Positions 14,701 through 25,309 of a stretch of DNA of 64,000 nucleotides are shown here, in pieces (the first letter of the stretch is position 1; the number at the start of each line of letters is the position of its first letter). The position numbers and the translations under genes were made by a program. Origin of the DNA: Brachyhypopomus gauderio (taxonomy: Eukaryota > Chordata > Actinopteri > Gymnotiformes > Hypopomidae); NCBI RefSeq assembly GCF_052324685.1, contig NC_135226.1:21794251-21858250 (forward strand). Direction: 5' to 3'. Below the pieces are notes generated by a model. That model was not told the origin of the DNA, ran no database searches, and saw only the letters and a list, made by a program, of their open reading frames with translations.

Positions 14701-17700
14701 TCTCCTGGTCTAAGCCTGTTTAATATCTTTCAATCATACTAATGATACGTTTGTATAGAAAAAAAACAGAGCCTGCGTCAGTGAACAAATCACACTTAGT
14801 TTAATGTTTGTGGGTAATTCAGAGTAGGCCATTTTCCACTCAAACTGGCTGAAATTATCAGAAATTACTGGCTGGCTGTACTGCATTCAAAAAGGCGCAG
14901 AGCAGAGCTATTGAAGGTTCAATGGGGCTTTGTCGGACTCCTCGGGGCAAGACTATGAAGAAACTAACCCCGCTGCGACCTTCAAAAGCTCTCCTCAGCT
15001 CCACAGCATTCTAAAAAAACCTCCTCTCTTCACATCGAGTCTCTGACTCGCGCATTGCAAAGATCCGCAGTGTGTTTCTGTTCTGGCGCCTCAGTCCCTC
15101 CCCTCTCCGCCCCCACAGACCCCCCGGAGAACATCAGCCTCCTCATTACGCCAGCAGACACCATCAAGGAGGGAGACAACGTGACCCTGAAGTGCAGGGC
15201 TGATGGGAACCCGCCCCCCGCCGGCTACAGCTTCCACATCAAGGTAAGCTCCGCCCTCTAGCACCTGTGCTTCCTCCTTTTCCAGCCTGGAGCCCTTTAT
15301 GACCTCAGAGGTGGGCGGATCTTCTTTAGGAAACTAAACACTCCTCCTTCTGTAGGGGAAGAAGGTGACGGTGGAGAAGTCGGACACATACACGCTGACG
15401 GGTGTCACGCGGGCCAGCACCGGGGAGTACAAGTGCTCCCTGCTGGACAACGAGGCCATGTCGGCCTCGAGGAGCATCGTGGTCATGTGTAAGACCTCCG
15501 CAGCTTCTTCCCAGCTCACCTAACGCACGACTCTGAACGATCCAGAATCGTTAGGAACTGAAATGTTCTCCCTTCCTTTCTCTTCTGCTGTAGATCTGGA
15601 CATTGCCCTGTCAACAAGAGGAAACGTCATTAAACGTGTTGGCGAGAACTTCGAGGCAGCTGTGGTGGCGAATGCATCTGGAGAGGCACAGATCTCCTGG
15701 TCAAAGGTAAGATAACCAAATATTTAAATTAACACACAAAAAAGTGCTTCACGTGAGTTAGCCATACACTGCCCATTTTACTGAGTAGCTTGATGCGATT
15801 GTTCACCAGTTCCTGACATCCAAAACTCTATTTTAGAACAAGGCAAAACTGAATGGTGCGCCCAGGTTTGGCAAGCTGAAGCTCTCAGACTCTGGAGTGT
15901 ACGAGTGCGTGGCGTCCATGGCTGGGATTGAGAAGAAAGCCTCGTTTGAGCTCTCCGTGCAGGGTACGGCTGTCTCTCTCTGCTCCTAACGTCAGTCACT
16001 TCAGCACTCCTGTGCTTGTCCAAACCATCTTGAAAAAAGGTCCAATAAATTCTGTGCAAAGTTTTGAACCTCTATTAACTATGACCAAACATCGCCAAAG
16101 GAGTCCAGCAACAACCCCCACCACCACCACCACCATCTGAAGCTGTCCACATTTAGCATTTAGCCCCCTATCTATGTGCTGCATATTCCTGCAATATCGT
16201 GTGCAGCTTTCTGACGCCCCCCAGCACGGTGGTGTGTGTGGCTGTCTCCTGTCCCTCATCACGTGTCCTCCCCCCCCCCCCCCAGGTCCTCCGGTGATCA
16301 GCAGGTTGACCAAACGGCGCAGTGACGACGGCATGTTTAAGGTGTTGAGCTGCGAGGCTCACGGCTCTCCGGCGCCCTCTGTGCTGTGGAGCATCAATGG
16401 CACCAACGTGAGGGTTTAACGCCGCTCCCCAAACACCACACCACGCCCTCCCTCACACAGGACCACGCTGACCTATTAAACAGACCTATTTATTACTGCA
16501 GGCTTAGAGCAGCGCCCCCTAGATAAGACAAGGTGTATTGCAGACAGTGTGCTGACATTCTTCACATTTTGTTTGCAACTGGCTTGCTGAAGCTTATGAC
16601 TTCTCTCTTTCATGGTGGTAGTGTGTCAAAAGACAGCAAAATCCTTTTATGTGGGACACATGTGGCATATTCAGAGCTGTGGAGAGTATTTTGCCATGAG
16701 AGTGGTAGTCAAAAGTGACAGTTGTCTTGTATATATGCAGAGAAAATAAGAATTTTCTCAATGTGGCACTTGCTGAAAAGAACAGGCAACAAGCAACTTC
16801 CTTGTGTCTGTGGGCTCCTGTCTGTCTGAGTCTGTGTGACGCAGGCTGAAAACCATCATGCCTGAGCAGAGTGGTCCATCTCAAACCAGCTTCTGGGCAT
16901 CACCACATCAACTTCCCTTTCTCTGCGTAGTAGGGAGGTGTCGATTAAGGTGTCAGTGGTGAGGCAGAGATCAGGAGAATTGATTGCTGGCACTATACTG
17001 CCCTCCAGTGGCACATTGTGCAATCACAGCTGTGCATGGCAATACCAGACCTAGTAAGAGTTGTCTAGGCTCACTACTTATTCGGTTCTGCAGCACATCA
17101 CATATAACATAAAGCACTATATATGAAATACACGCTCACCAAAGGTAAACAACGCATGTCTCGTGTAATTACAGGCTACGGAGAGTGCCTTCGGGGAGGG
17201 GAAAGTCATACACAAGATCACCATCAGCCCAATGGTGAATCTGACGGTGAACTGCACTGTTGTGAACAGTCTGGGTCAGGACACAAAGAGCATTGACGTG
17301 TCGACTCGTAAGTACAGGCCTACAGGCCGCGCCTGATTGGGCCCTCCTGCGAGTGCCCCCGCCCCCTCCTGCGAGTGCCTCCCGCCCCTTCACCGAGTTC
17401 ATCTCCATATCGGCTCTCAAACCGTCGTGGGTGGAGATACAGCGGACCCGTCTCCTCCGTTTGAGAGGTCCACCCAGGACGGTTGGAGCTCCCTCGTTCT
17501 TCTGTTCTTTCTTTTCCTGGTTCGTTGGGATGCTGGACTCTGTCGCCTGTACGCGTGCTTTCACTCCGCATGCCCCCAAAAAACACGTGAATCCTTCCGG
17601 AGCGGTCGCCGTGGCTACCGGATGCGCTTTGGCTCCGGCAGCAGAGGCTTCCGGGCTGCGGTTGCCCCGGCGATGCTGTGTTTTGGCGGGCTCTCTGGTG

Positions 17701-18755
17701 CTGGGGTGGGCGGGGCACTTTCAGCACTTCCTGCTTCGGGTTAGCTATTAGCATTTGAGCAACTTTCACAGGTTTGCATGCTTCTCTAGAGACCTAGTGC
17801 TCAAAGTCTTGGACAGTCACAGGGAATCTGTAAATCTAAATATTCTGTTATAATTTCCACTGATTCATTGATAAACAGTTTGCATTAAAACCTAATATGT
17901 CAAAAAATACACACAAATTGTTGATCTTATATCTGATTTCAGTATTTGACGAGGTGACAATGGACAAACGAGGTGAGTTCAAGAGGTTTCATGATTACTT
18001 CTTCTGTGAAACAGCAAATGATGTGTTGTTTACAAACCGACTTCATCCAATTTGGGCATAACTAAAATAGTTTAGATACAGTATCGATCAGAAATGTCTC
18101 CGTTGTTGTCGTGATTATGTTGGTGTGAGAGGCAGAGGGGGGTCTCTGGTGGACCAAACAGAGGAGCTGACCTAACCAGCATCCTGACAGAACCAGTTTT
18201 TAACCACCTAATGTTTTTTCAGTCTTTTATTAATTGTTTGTGAACATCTCCATAGCCGAGTCTCTCCTGCATAACCATTACTGGATGTATTAGTAAGCGT
18301 CTCCCTTTCTGTCTCTATGTGCTCGTTTTAGCGTTGACATATTTGCATCTCCTCCTGCATGTTGGTTGTTTCTCCAGCAGATCAGGCGGAGGGATCCACG
18401 GACCAGACGCGTCTGGTGGTGGGCATCGTGGTGGGTCTGCTACTGGCCGCCCTGGCTATTGGTCTAACCTACTGGCTCTTCATGAAGAAAACCAGGTGAT
18501 CACTAAGGCAAACCCTTCCACACATGACACAATTATCTCAAATCTGCTCTCAACATCAGAGAACATTTGGAACTCCAGGCACATATATATAAAGTTGTGA
18601 TGTTCCTGAACGTGGCGTGAGGGGTGTGTTGGGGAGATGTAACAGTCTCCTTCTGCTGCAGGGAAGGAACGTGGAAAACAGGAGAGAAGGAGGATGGAAC
18701 CCTGGAGGAGAGCAAGAAGCTGGAGGAAAACCAGAGCCAGAAAGCAGAGGTGTAA
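2629..18755 (+). CDS. alcam: Activated leukocyte cell adhesion molecule (CD166/neurolin), 15 coding exons
   Basis: Immunoglobulin-superfamily cell-surface adhesion protein (homophilic and CD6 binding; neurolin/DM-GRASP in fish axon guidance). Coding exons: 2629-2683, 12776-12882, 13077-13293, 13383-13447, 14344-14431, 14515-14691, 15119-15243, 15356-15488, 15594-15706, 15837-15963, 16286-16407, 17175-17307, 17943-17972, 18378-18495 and 18662-18755. They sum to 1704 bases, i.e. 567 residues plus stop, and all phases agree. Residues 1-18 are a signal peptide ([18 protein letters not shown]). The ectodomain follows the ALCAM order of two V-type then three C2-type Ig domains, with [19 protein letters not shown] and [10 protein letters not shown] clear. 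A transmembrane helix covers about 510-532 ([16 protein letters not shown]), followed by a short basic and acidic tail ending [13 protein letters not shown], close to mammalian ALCAM. Human ALCAM is 583 residues. Whether this is the a or b teleost copy I cannot tell. Confidence 0.95.
7534..7559. repeat. Poly-C homopolymer in alcam intron 1
   Basis: A run of about 25 C bases. Long homopolymers are prone to assembly error, so the length is uncertain. Confidence 0.9.
8171..8193. repeat. Poly-G homopolymer in alcam intron 1
   Basis: A run of about 23 G bases inside intron 1. Length may be a sequencing artefact. Confidence 0.9.
8370..8432. repeat. Poly-C followed by (CCA)n
   Basis: C runs with one AG interruption pass directly into about nine CAC/ACC triplets. 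On the minus strand this would read as poly-Gly and poly-Trp, which is not a plausible protein. Confidence 0.9.
8531..8803. repeat. Compound (CA)n array with higher-order unit
   Basis: Four (CA)n blocks of different length are each followed by the same roughly 20-base spacer (cagcctgcacactcagtgtt). The spacer is essentially identical in every copy, so the block plus spacer has been duplicated as a unit. It lies in alcam intron 1. Confidence 0.95.
10974..11090. repeat. Short GATC-rich minisatellite
   Basis: Tandem copies of gatccagatcaact, alternating with a version carrying an extra cat, giving an alternating 14/17-base (31-base) higher-order period. It lies in alcam intron 1. Confidence 0.85.
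11271..11647. mobile_element. Non-autonomous hAT-type MITE, 377 bp
   Basis: The ends are inverted copies: TAGGGCTGAACGATT on the left and its complement AATCGTTCAGCCCTA on the right, with further imperfect pairing inwards. The element is flanked by a perfect 8-base direct repeat TTCTGAAG (11263-11270 and 11648-11655). An 8-base target duplication is the hallmark of the hAT superfamily. There is no transposase frame inside. It sits in alcam intron 1. Confidence 0.88.
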
Positions 18756-18800
18756 AACTCAGAGAGACCAGGGTGAGAGCATGGAGGAACACACACATGA

Positions 18801-18875
<75 letters not shown>

Positions 18876-19430
18876 GAGGATCACACACACACACGGAGGA
18901 ACACACACCATCACACACACACACACATGGAGGATCACACACACACACGGAGGAACACACACCATCACACACACACACACACACACGGAGGAACACACAC
19001 ACACATGCTCACAAACACTTATGTGTAGTTCTGCACATGTCTGATGTAATGCAGTAAATTCTCTATTGTTTGCAGATGCACTTTTGCTGTCAGTATAATA
19101 CTGTGACTGTTGCAGGAGGATAATTTCTATATAATGATATACTTGGTTTTCAGGAAAAGAGGCAGTATTGTAGCAAGAGGATTGCAACCTGCGCCAAACC
19201 TGGGAAGCTGGTGGTAGACCATCAGGTTTGATGAGCCTCTGATCCAGTGTGTCTCATGGGTCTCCTTCTTCTTGTGAAAGGGAAATCTTAAAAATGATTC
19301 ACCTTGTATAGTTGTAAATCTTCTGTACTGAGGATTATGTGTTTAATGTACCTGTTTGGAAACTTGAGTATGCTGTTAATATTTGTTGCTTTTGACAAAA
19401 GATTAGGGCCTTCTTCTTTTTTTTAATAAA
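18756..19430 (+). other. alcam: alcam 3' UTR with polyadenylation signal
   Basis: The sequence after the stop codon is non-coding. AATAAA at 19425-19430 is preceded by a T-rich stretch and is the first canonical poly(A) signal. Further AATAAA hexamers at 20861 and 21043 could give longer 3' UTRs. Confidence 0.6.
18798..18987. repeat. (CA)n array with higher-order units in the alcam 3' UTR
   Basis: It begins 43 bases after the alcam stop codon. A long (CA)n tract is followed by repeated modules of (CA)n plus tggaggatca and cggaggaacacacaccatca. It would be transcribed in the 3' UTR. Open frames on both strands through it are low-complexity artefacts. Confidence 0.9.
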
Positions 19431-21560
19431 AGCATTTTTTATTTTTTTCGTTGGCCATTTTACCTCATTTGTAGGAAAGCTGTGATTTCTATTTTGGTTT
19501 TGGAATAAGTGGTGTGTTTCTTTTGGAATAAGTGGTGTGTTACCCTGTCAGTTGTGACTCCTGTAGTTGATTCAGGGTTTGTTTTGTATCATATTGCACA
19601 AAGTACCTGATCTACACTGCTGTTAACGGTACTGGTTTTGTATGGGTTCTGGCAGTCACAGTAATTCAAAAATAATTTTTTTGTTTTGTTTTTGTTGTTT
19701 TTTTTTTTAAGTTTAAATGAATTGCCTTAATTTGGATTTCGATTTGCCTTTTCTTGGTACAGAGGTGTCTGCATTCATCTAGAACGTGCATTTAAAACTC
19801 TTTCATTTTTGAGGGAAATTTTATGTTGATTAAATGATAGTGAATTATTTCTTTTTTGCGTTGGATATTCTGTCTGTTTTAAATCGGGAGTATGTCATAG
19901 ATCATGAAGTTGAAAATCAACCATATTTTCAGTAGAATTAGTACTGAATACTCAATACAAACCAGGTGTACAGACAACTGATTTGTTTCCTGTTAAACAT
20001 TTCTAGAAATCCACTTTTATCTGATCAGTATCTGGACTCAATAATCCAGTGTGTCTGACTCTGGTTGTACTAGATTGATTGAGGTTCGTGGGCACTGAGT
20101 AAAAGTTACAAATGTAGACCTGAACTCTGAGGCTGCAGTATTAACAACTCAGAATTTAATTGCTTGACAAAAATGAAAAACACCAGTGATTCGATGTGAA
20201 GCCTATCTCTAACATGCTTGCTGTTACCAATTTATAACAGGGACTTTTATGTTATAAACATGTAAGGAAAACATTCTCAAACTTGTGGCAGCATAGTGGA
20301 ATATGGGCCTTTTCATTTGTGAATAATGTAACCTCCTCCTTTATTTGAGACTGATTAAAACCTTAATTTAAAACCTTAATGTGAACAATTCAAAAGTAAA
20401 CTGACTGTGGCCCTAGTTAAACCCACATAACATTAGTGGTACGAAATAATCCCTAAACTTGTGTTTTCAGTAAGATTCAGTATTATTTACACTTTTTTTG
20501 GCAGCAGCAGAGCTGAATCTATTCTAGTATGAATGCGTTAAAGGTGTAAATATTACAGATGTTTTGTTATTTTTGTGTTCTATTTATGCTCTTTATACTC
20601 AGCCATGGTATTTGTTACATTCTCAAAAAAAAAAAAAAAATACACCTGTTACTGGAAGGCAAATGATGGCATTTTGTTGCAGGCAGTGAGATTGCGATAT
20701 TCTGTTTCTTGTGTTCTGTTATATTACTGGATTACATGGCCGACTCCATTACCTATTTCATTTTTGTGCATTTAAACCACCAGTTAGACCAAAGAGGGTG
20801 ATTGTCACCATTCAAATTGTAAATACAGACTGTGTTTTTTGTTATTTTAACACTTGTTTAAATAAAGTGTACATTTCAGTAACAACAACACTGAGAGTTT
20901 GCTTACGTTAATCAAGAATGTTCTCCCATTTTTTGGTTGTATAGCATGGTTGCCAAAGACATTCAGACATGATTTTGACTCAGTTGATCGTAATATGATT
21001 TTGGATAAATAGGAAAACATCAAAGTACTGTACTTGGATTTCAATAAATGGAACTTAAACCAGTGCTGGGTGTCTGCTGTAGCAGCAAAGGTCAGGGGTG
21101 AAGTAAACAAAGGTCAGGGGTGAAGTAAACAATGTCAGTGTGGTGGGAATGTTAAAGATATGAAGCTGTTTCTAGTGTGACAGTTTATAGTGGATTTTAT
21201 AAAGATATAAATGTTGGGTCTGAGGTGCAGAATCAAGGGACATTAAAACATTTTCATGATCACTGATGAGTAGCAGGACGTTCTCGATTGAGCACCATCA
21301 ACCACAGACAGCTGAACAGGAGACGTTGATATTAAGAAAACAGCAAAAATCCCAATAAACAAATGTTACCATAAACTAAATCACTTTTTCTCCATCAGCT
21401 CTATGCCTGCATTTCCCAGTGCCTGTTTTCCTGACTGCACTCACGTCCATGTTGCTATGATAGCTTATGAAGCAAAGCAGCAGCATCATCGATATTATAC
21501 GTAAACTTTGAGAAGGACTCAGTTGGCTGAGGGCTCCAATCTGGAAGCTGGGTGATTAAC
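19431..21560. other. AT-rich spacer after alcam
   Basis: No exon or element is recognisable. It may in part be extended alcam 3' UTR, because additional AATAAA signals occur at 20861 and 21043. A short tandem duplication of aaaggtcaggggtgaagtaaac lies near 21087-21130. Confidence 0.5.
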
Positions 21561-21857
21561 ATGATCCAGAAGAGATGTGTGATGAACACTCACGTGATCC
21601 AGAAGGGACGTGTGATGAACACTCGCGTGATCCAGAAGAGACGTGTGATGAACACTCACGTGATCCAGAATAAATGTGTGATGAACATTCACGTGATCCA
21701 GAAGAGACGTGTAATGAACACTCACGTGATCCAGAAGAGACGTGTGATGAACACTCACGTGATCCAGAATAAACGTGTGATGAACATTCACGTGATCCAG
21801 AAGAGAGGTGTGATGAACATTCACGTGATCCAGAAGAGACGTGTGATGAACACTCAC
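21561..21857. repeat. 33-bp minisatellite, 9 copies
   Basis: Nine copies of a 33-base unit (gtgatccagaagagacgtgt plus gatgaacactcac) with no length change. Because 33 is a multiple of three, open frames run through it on both strands. They are repeat artefacts. Most unit junctions read TCACGTGA, an E-box palindrome. Confidence 0.95.
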
Positions 21858-21908
21858 GCGATTACAGTGTGCTGCAGTAAAAGACGCTCCTCTGTGTGCC
21901 TGGTGTAC

Positions 21909-21912
<4 letters not shown>

Positions 21913-21958
<46 letters not shown>
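21913..21958. repeat. (TA)n microsatellite
   Basis: About 23 TA dinucleotides at the boundary between the 33-bp array region and the L2 relic. It may mark the insertion site or 5' end of the LINE fragment. Confidence 0.95.
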
Positions 21959-21959
<1 letters not shown>

Positions 21960-21961
<2 letters not shown>

Positions 21962-23405
21962 ACAGGACATTTCTCGATTACTGCAATTCTCTCTTTTTCG
22001 GTCTTCCAGCTAAGCTTTTAAACCACCTTCAGTACATCCAGAACTCTGCAGCTCGAGTCCTCACATCTACTAAGCGCTCTGCGCACATCACACCTGTCCT
22101 TCAGCAGGTACACTGGTTACCTGTCACATCACACCTGTCCTTCAGCAGGTACACTGGTTACCTGTCACATCACACCTGTCCTTCAGCAGGTACACTGGTT
22201 ACCTGTCACATCACACCTGTCCTTCAGCAGGTACACTGGTTACCTGTCACATCACACCTGTCCTTCAGCAGGTACACTGGTTACCTGTCACATCACACCT
22301 GTCCTTTAGCAGGTACACTGGTTACCTGTCACATCACACCTGTCCTTTAGCAGGTACACTGGTTACCTGTCACATCACACCCGTCCTTCATCAGGTACAC
22401 TGGTTACCTGTCACATCACACCTGTCCTTTAGCAGGTACACTGGTTACCTGTCACATCACACCCGTCCTTCAGCAGGTACACTGGTTACCTGTCACATCA
22501 CACTCGTCCTTCAGCAGGTACACTGGTTACCTGTCACATCACACCCGTCCTTCAGCAGGTACACTGGTTACCTGTCACATCACACCCGTCCTTCAGCAGG
22601 TACACTGGTTACCTGTCACATCACACCCGTCCTTCAGCAGGTACACTGGTTACCTGTCACATCACACCCGTCCTTCCGCAGGTACACTGGTTACCTGTCA
22701 CATCACACCTGTCCTTCCGCAGGTACACTGGTTACCTGTCACATCACACCTGTCCTTTAGCAGGTACACTGGTTACCTGTCACATCACACCTGTCCTTTA
22801 GCAGGTACACTGGTTACCTGTCACATCACACCTGTCCTTCATCAGGTACACTGGTTACCTGTCACATCACACCTGTCCTTTAGCAGGTACACTGGTTACC
22901 TGTCACATCACACCCGTCCTTCAGCAGTTACACTGGTTACCTGTCACATCACACCTGTCCTTTAGCAGGTACACTGGTTACCTGTCACATCACACCCGTC
23001 CTTCAGCAGTTACACTGGTTACCTGTCACTTGCAGGTTCAACCATAAAATCTTCCATTCAATGCTCTTCATGGTCTTGCCCCTGCATATCTCACTGAACT
23101 CATCAAGGTTTATTGTCCCTCTCGCACCCTTAGATCCTCTCACTCCACGTTTCTGATTGTCCCACGCACTAATCTTGCTTCCATGGTCAGTAGATCCTTC
23201 AGTGCTGCAGCCCCTAAACTCTGAAACTCTCTACCTCAATGTCTTCATAACTGTTCTGTCTTCTTTCAAAAACCAACTTAAAACTTTTCTCTTTACCTCT
23301 CATTATTCTTCCTAAGTGTGTGTCCCTTCATATGTGATGGTAAGTGTCCATGGGTTTGTGAAAGGCGCTATATAAATGTAACCTATTATTATTACTATTA
23401 TTATT
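21960..23405 (+). mobile_element. 5'-truncated L2-type LINE relic expanded by an internal tandem array
   Basis: The + strand encodes the end of a reverse-transcriptase ORF. LDYCNSLFFGLP and the block containing IQNSAARVL are followed by the HITPVLQQVHWLPVT block and then, after a long tandem array, by the CRFNHKIF region. These are hallmarks of the C-terminal part of L2-clade ORF2. The 3' end reads aaaggcgctatataaatgta and then (ATT)n, the usual L2 tail. Frameshifts and the 41-base array show that it is dead. Confidence 0.85.
22085..23027. repeat. 41-bp tandem array, 23 copies, inside the LINE
   Basis: Exactly 23 x 41 = 943 bases with no indel. The unit starts acatcacacctgtccttcag and ends ggttacctgtc. 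It is an amplification of the short LINE segment encoding HITPVLQQVHWLPV. Copies differ by a few substitutions (cacctg/cacccg, cagcagg/catcagg/ccgcagg), and similar variants lie near each other. 41 is not a multiple of three, so the LINE frame is broken. Confidence 0.97.
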
Positions 23406-23579
23406 CAGACAGAGGTCTTTCATCAGCTGTATAAAGTGGTTTTGAATTAATAACAGAAACCTGTTTATATGTAGCAAAAGTGTATGTTTGATGTGTATAT
23501 GATGTTTATATCATCACATTTATTCTCTGGGGTTTTAAAGTTCCAGAAGTGTAGATCAGTTCTGTTTCTTTGAATTTAC

Positions 23580-23918
23580 TCATTTCATTGCTGCCATAGC
23601 AACAACTGGCAATGTAAACAGATTTGTCATCAATACAATGCCCATTAGTATTAAAATGTCTTGCCACTGGAAATGACAAATCCTTAATGCTGATGGTACA
23701 AAGGTATTCAACAAATCGATCAGTAAGCCTGTCACTGAGTCATCCTGGAGGATTATGAAGTGTTTAAGTACAATTATTAACCAAGGAAATCTTGAATTAA
23801 CAGAAGATTGTTTATTGTCCAGTGCATCCACTCTCTGAACAGGTAAAACAGGAGCACAGGCGACATCTATGTCTGTGTTCTTCACTACAATTAGACTACA
23901 CACCGCAGTTTGACATAT
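23580..23918 (-). pseudogene. 3' half of an unrecognised minus-strand open frame split by a transposon
   Basis: On the minus strand, 113 codons ending in TGA at 23580 stay open from the edge of the hAT-like element. The predicted peptide has two hydrophobic stretches near its end and several cysteines. I do not recognise the family. The matching upstream half lies at 25310-25519 on the other side of the element, in the same frame once the insertion and one target-site copy are removed. It could be an old gene or transposon fragment, or a chance open frame. Confidence 0.35.
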
Positions 23919-24141
23919 TGCCTCAACATAGGCGGAGCCAAAGCAGGGGCCGGGGTGGCACTGGACCCCCCTGAATTCTGATTGGCCACCCCAAGTGCCC
24001 CCCCAGATGACTGACATGTCACCGCATCGCACATCTTGTTGAGAGCCTGTTGCGTTTTGTAATCGGTAATAATACTCAATGCTCAATTTCATTTAAAACA
24101 TGCAAGCAGCAGGCACGACGGAGAATTTTTTTCAAACGAAC

Positions 24142-24512
24142 GTGTTGTGGCGAATTCCGAGTTCCCTCGTTTGCACACGCATAAAGACGCTACAGATGAT
24201 ATTCCGGAGTTACAGTGATTATAACTTAGTTCACTGAGCACTCTAGTTTTGTCCTAACTAGATATTTAGACATAATACTGCTGTAATACTGCGATGTCGT
24301 GGTCCGAGGTGAACTTCGGTATAGCCAGTGTGTATTTTATTTAAAATAATTAACACCCTTGAGCCAGTGTGGCTTTGGACATAGATAATGCAGTTTGCTG
24401 TGATGGATAATTAAAACCTAGCTCTTATTTATGTATAGAAACATAAATCGACAATATAATCTGTAGCGTCTTTATGCGGATAAACGAGGGTTGTCGGAAT
24501 GCCCCACAACAC
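24142..24512. mobile_element. Palindromic MITE-like element nested in the hAT-like element
   Basis: Arms at 24142-24196 and 24459-24512 are imperfect inverted repeats of about 55 bases. They share GTGTTGTGG at the ends, ATTCCGA, CCTCGTTT and CATAAAGACGCTACAGAT. The centre is AT-rich. The target duplication is not clear. Confidence 0.7.
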
Positions 24513-24572
24513 CGGCTGACAGTAAAAAGTGTCGCACGTGAAATGCTACAGGCACCGTTCAGAAACTGATCA

Positions 24573-24678
24573 GGGGTGAGTTTCCCAAAACGTTCTTAGC
24601 GCTAAGTAACTTCGTAACCTCGTACATTTCATACGAGGTTACGAAGTAGCGCTAAGAACGTTTTGGGAAACTCACCCC
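24573..24678. mobile_element. 106-bp near-perfect hairpin MITE
   Basis: Arms beginning GGGGTGAGTTTCCCAAAACG are complementary over nearly the whole element. There is one five-base bulge and a seven-base loop (catttca). GTTTCCCAAAA-type hairpins are common in fish genomes. It lies inside the hAT-like element. Confidence 0.85.
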
Positions 24679-25309
24679 AGTTCAGTTAAATGGGTTCAGT
24701 TCAGTAGATATATGCGGCTTTTAGCCCGGTGCAGCTTATAAAACATTTTACTTTCTTTTTTTTTAACTTTGTAGGTGCGGGTAATATTATGAATGAATTA
24801 TATTATAATTTTACATATTGTACATAAATAGTAAAAAAAGACACTTTTCTAGGAAAAATATTATACTACACATTACATCTACAGTGGTTTCTTTGCCCCG
24901 ACTTAAGCTTGTGTGACCGTATCAGTGATGTAAGTTACTGAAAATATGTAGGCCTACTCAAATGGAATTAATTATTTCAAAAACAGTCACTCAATGATCG
25001 AGGGAATGCTGAAAGCAGCTTTCGTATTTCGTATATTTGGATTGTAAGATATGCCAGAAGTAGCACATCTGTGTTTTTACTTTTACATGTTGTACATTTT
25101 GCACATTGTTAAAAAACTGCAAATTTCATACACAAATCTGATCTCCTGCGTGTTTAAGATGTACTTGATATGAAAAGTATAACATTTACAGATTTTGATT
25201 GCAATTGAATGCTTTTCGTAAATATACATTGTCATAGTCTATGGACCCCCTAAAATAGCTTTGGCCACCCTCTGGCCACCCCAAGGATAAAAGTCTAGCT
25301 CCGCCACTG

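Larger units (their letters stand above)
23927..25309. mobile_element. Non-autonomous hAT-like element, 1383 bp, with nested palindromes
   Basis: The ends are inverted: CATAGGCGGAGC on the left against GCTCCGCCACTG on the right, a CAGTGGCGGAGC-type hAT terminus with two mismatches. A perfect 8-base direct repeat TGCCTCAA flanks it at 23919-23926 and 25310-25317. Both subterminal regions carry ggccaccccaag words. No transposase frame is present. Two palindromic elements (24142-24512 and 24573-24678) sit inside. Confidence 0.85.

Noticed and set aside
21519-21959. Open frames of 112 and 135 codons on both strands of the 33-bp array
   Set aside because: Created by a repeat unit divisible by three; no homology and simultaneous openness on both strands argue against coding.
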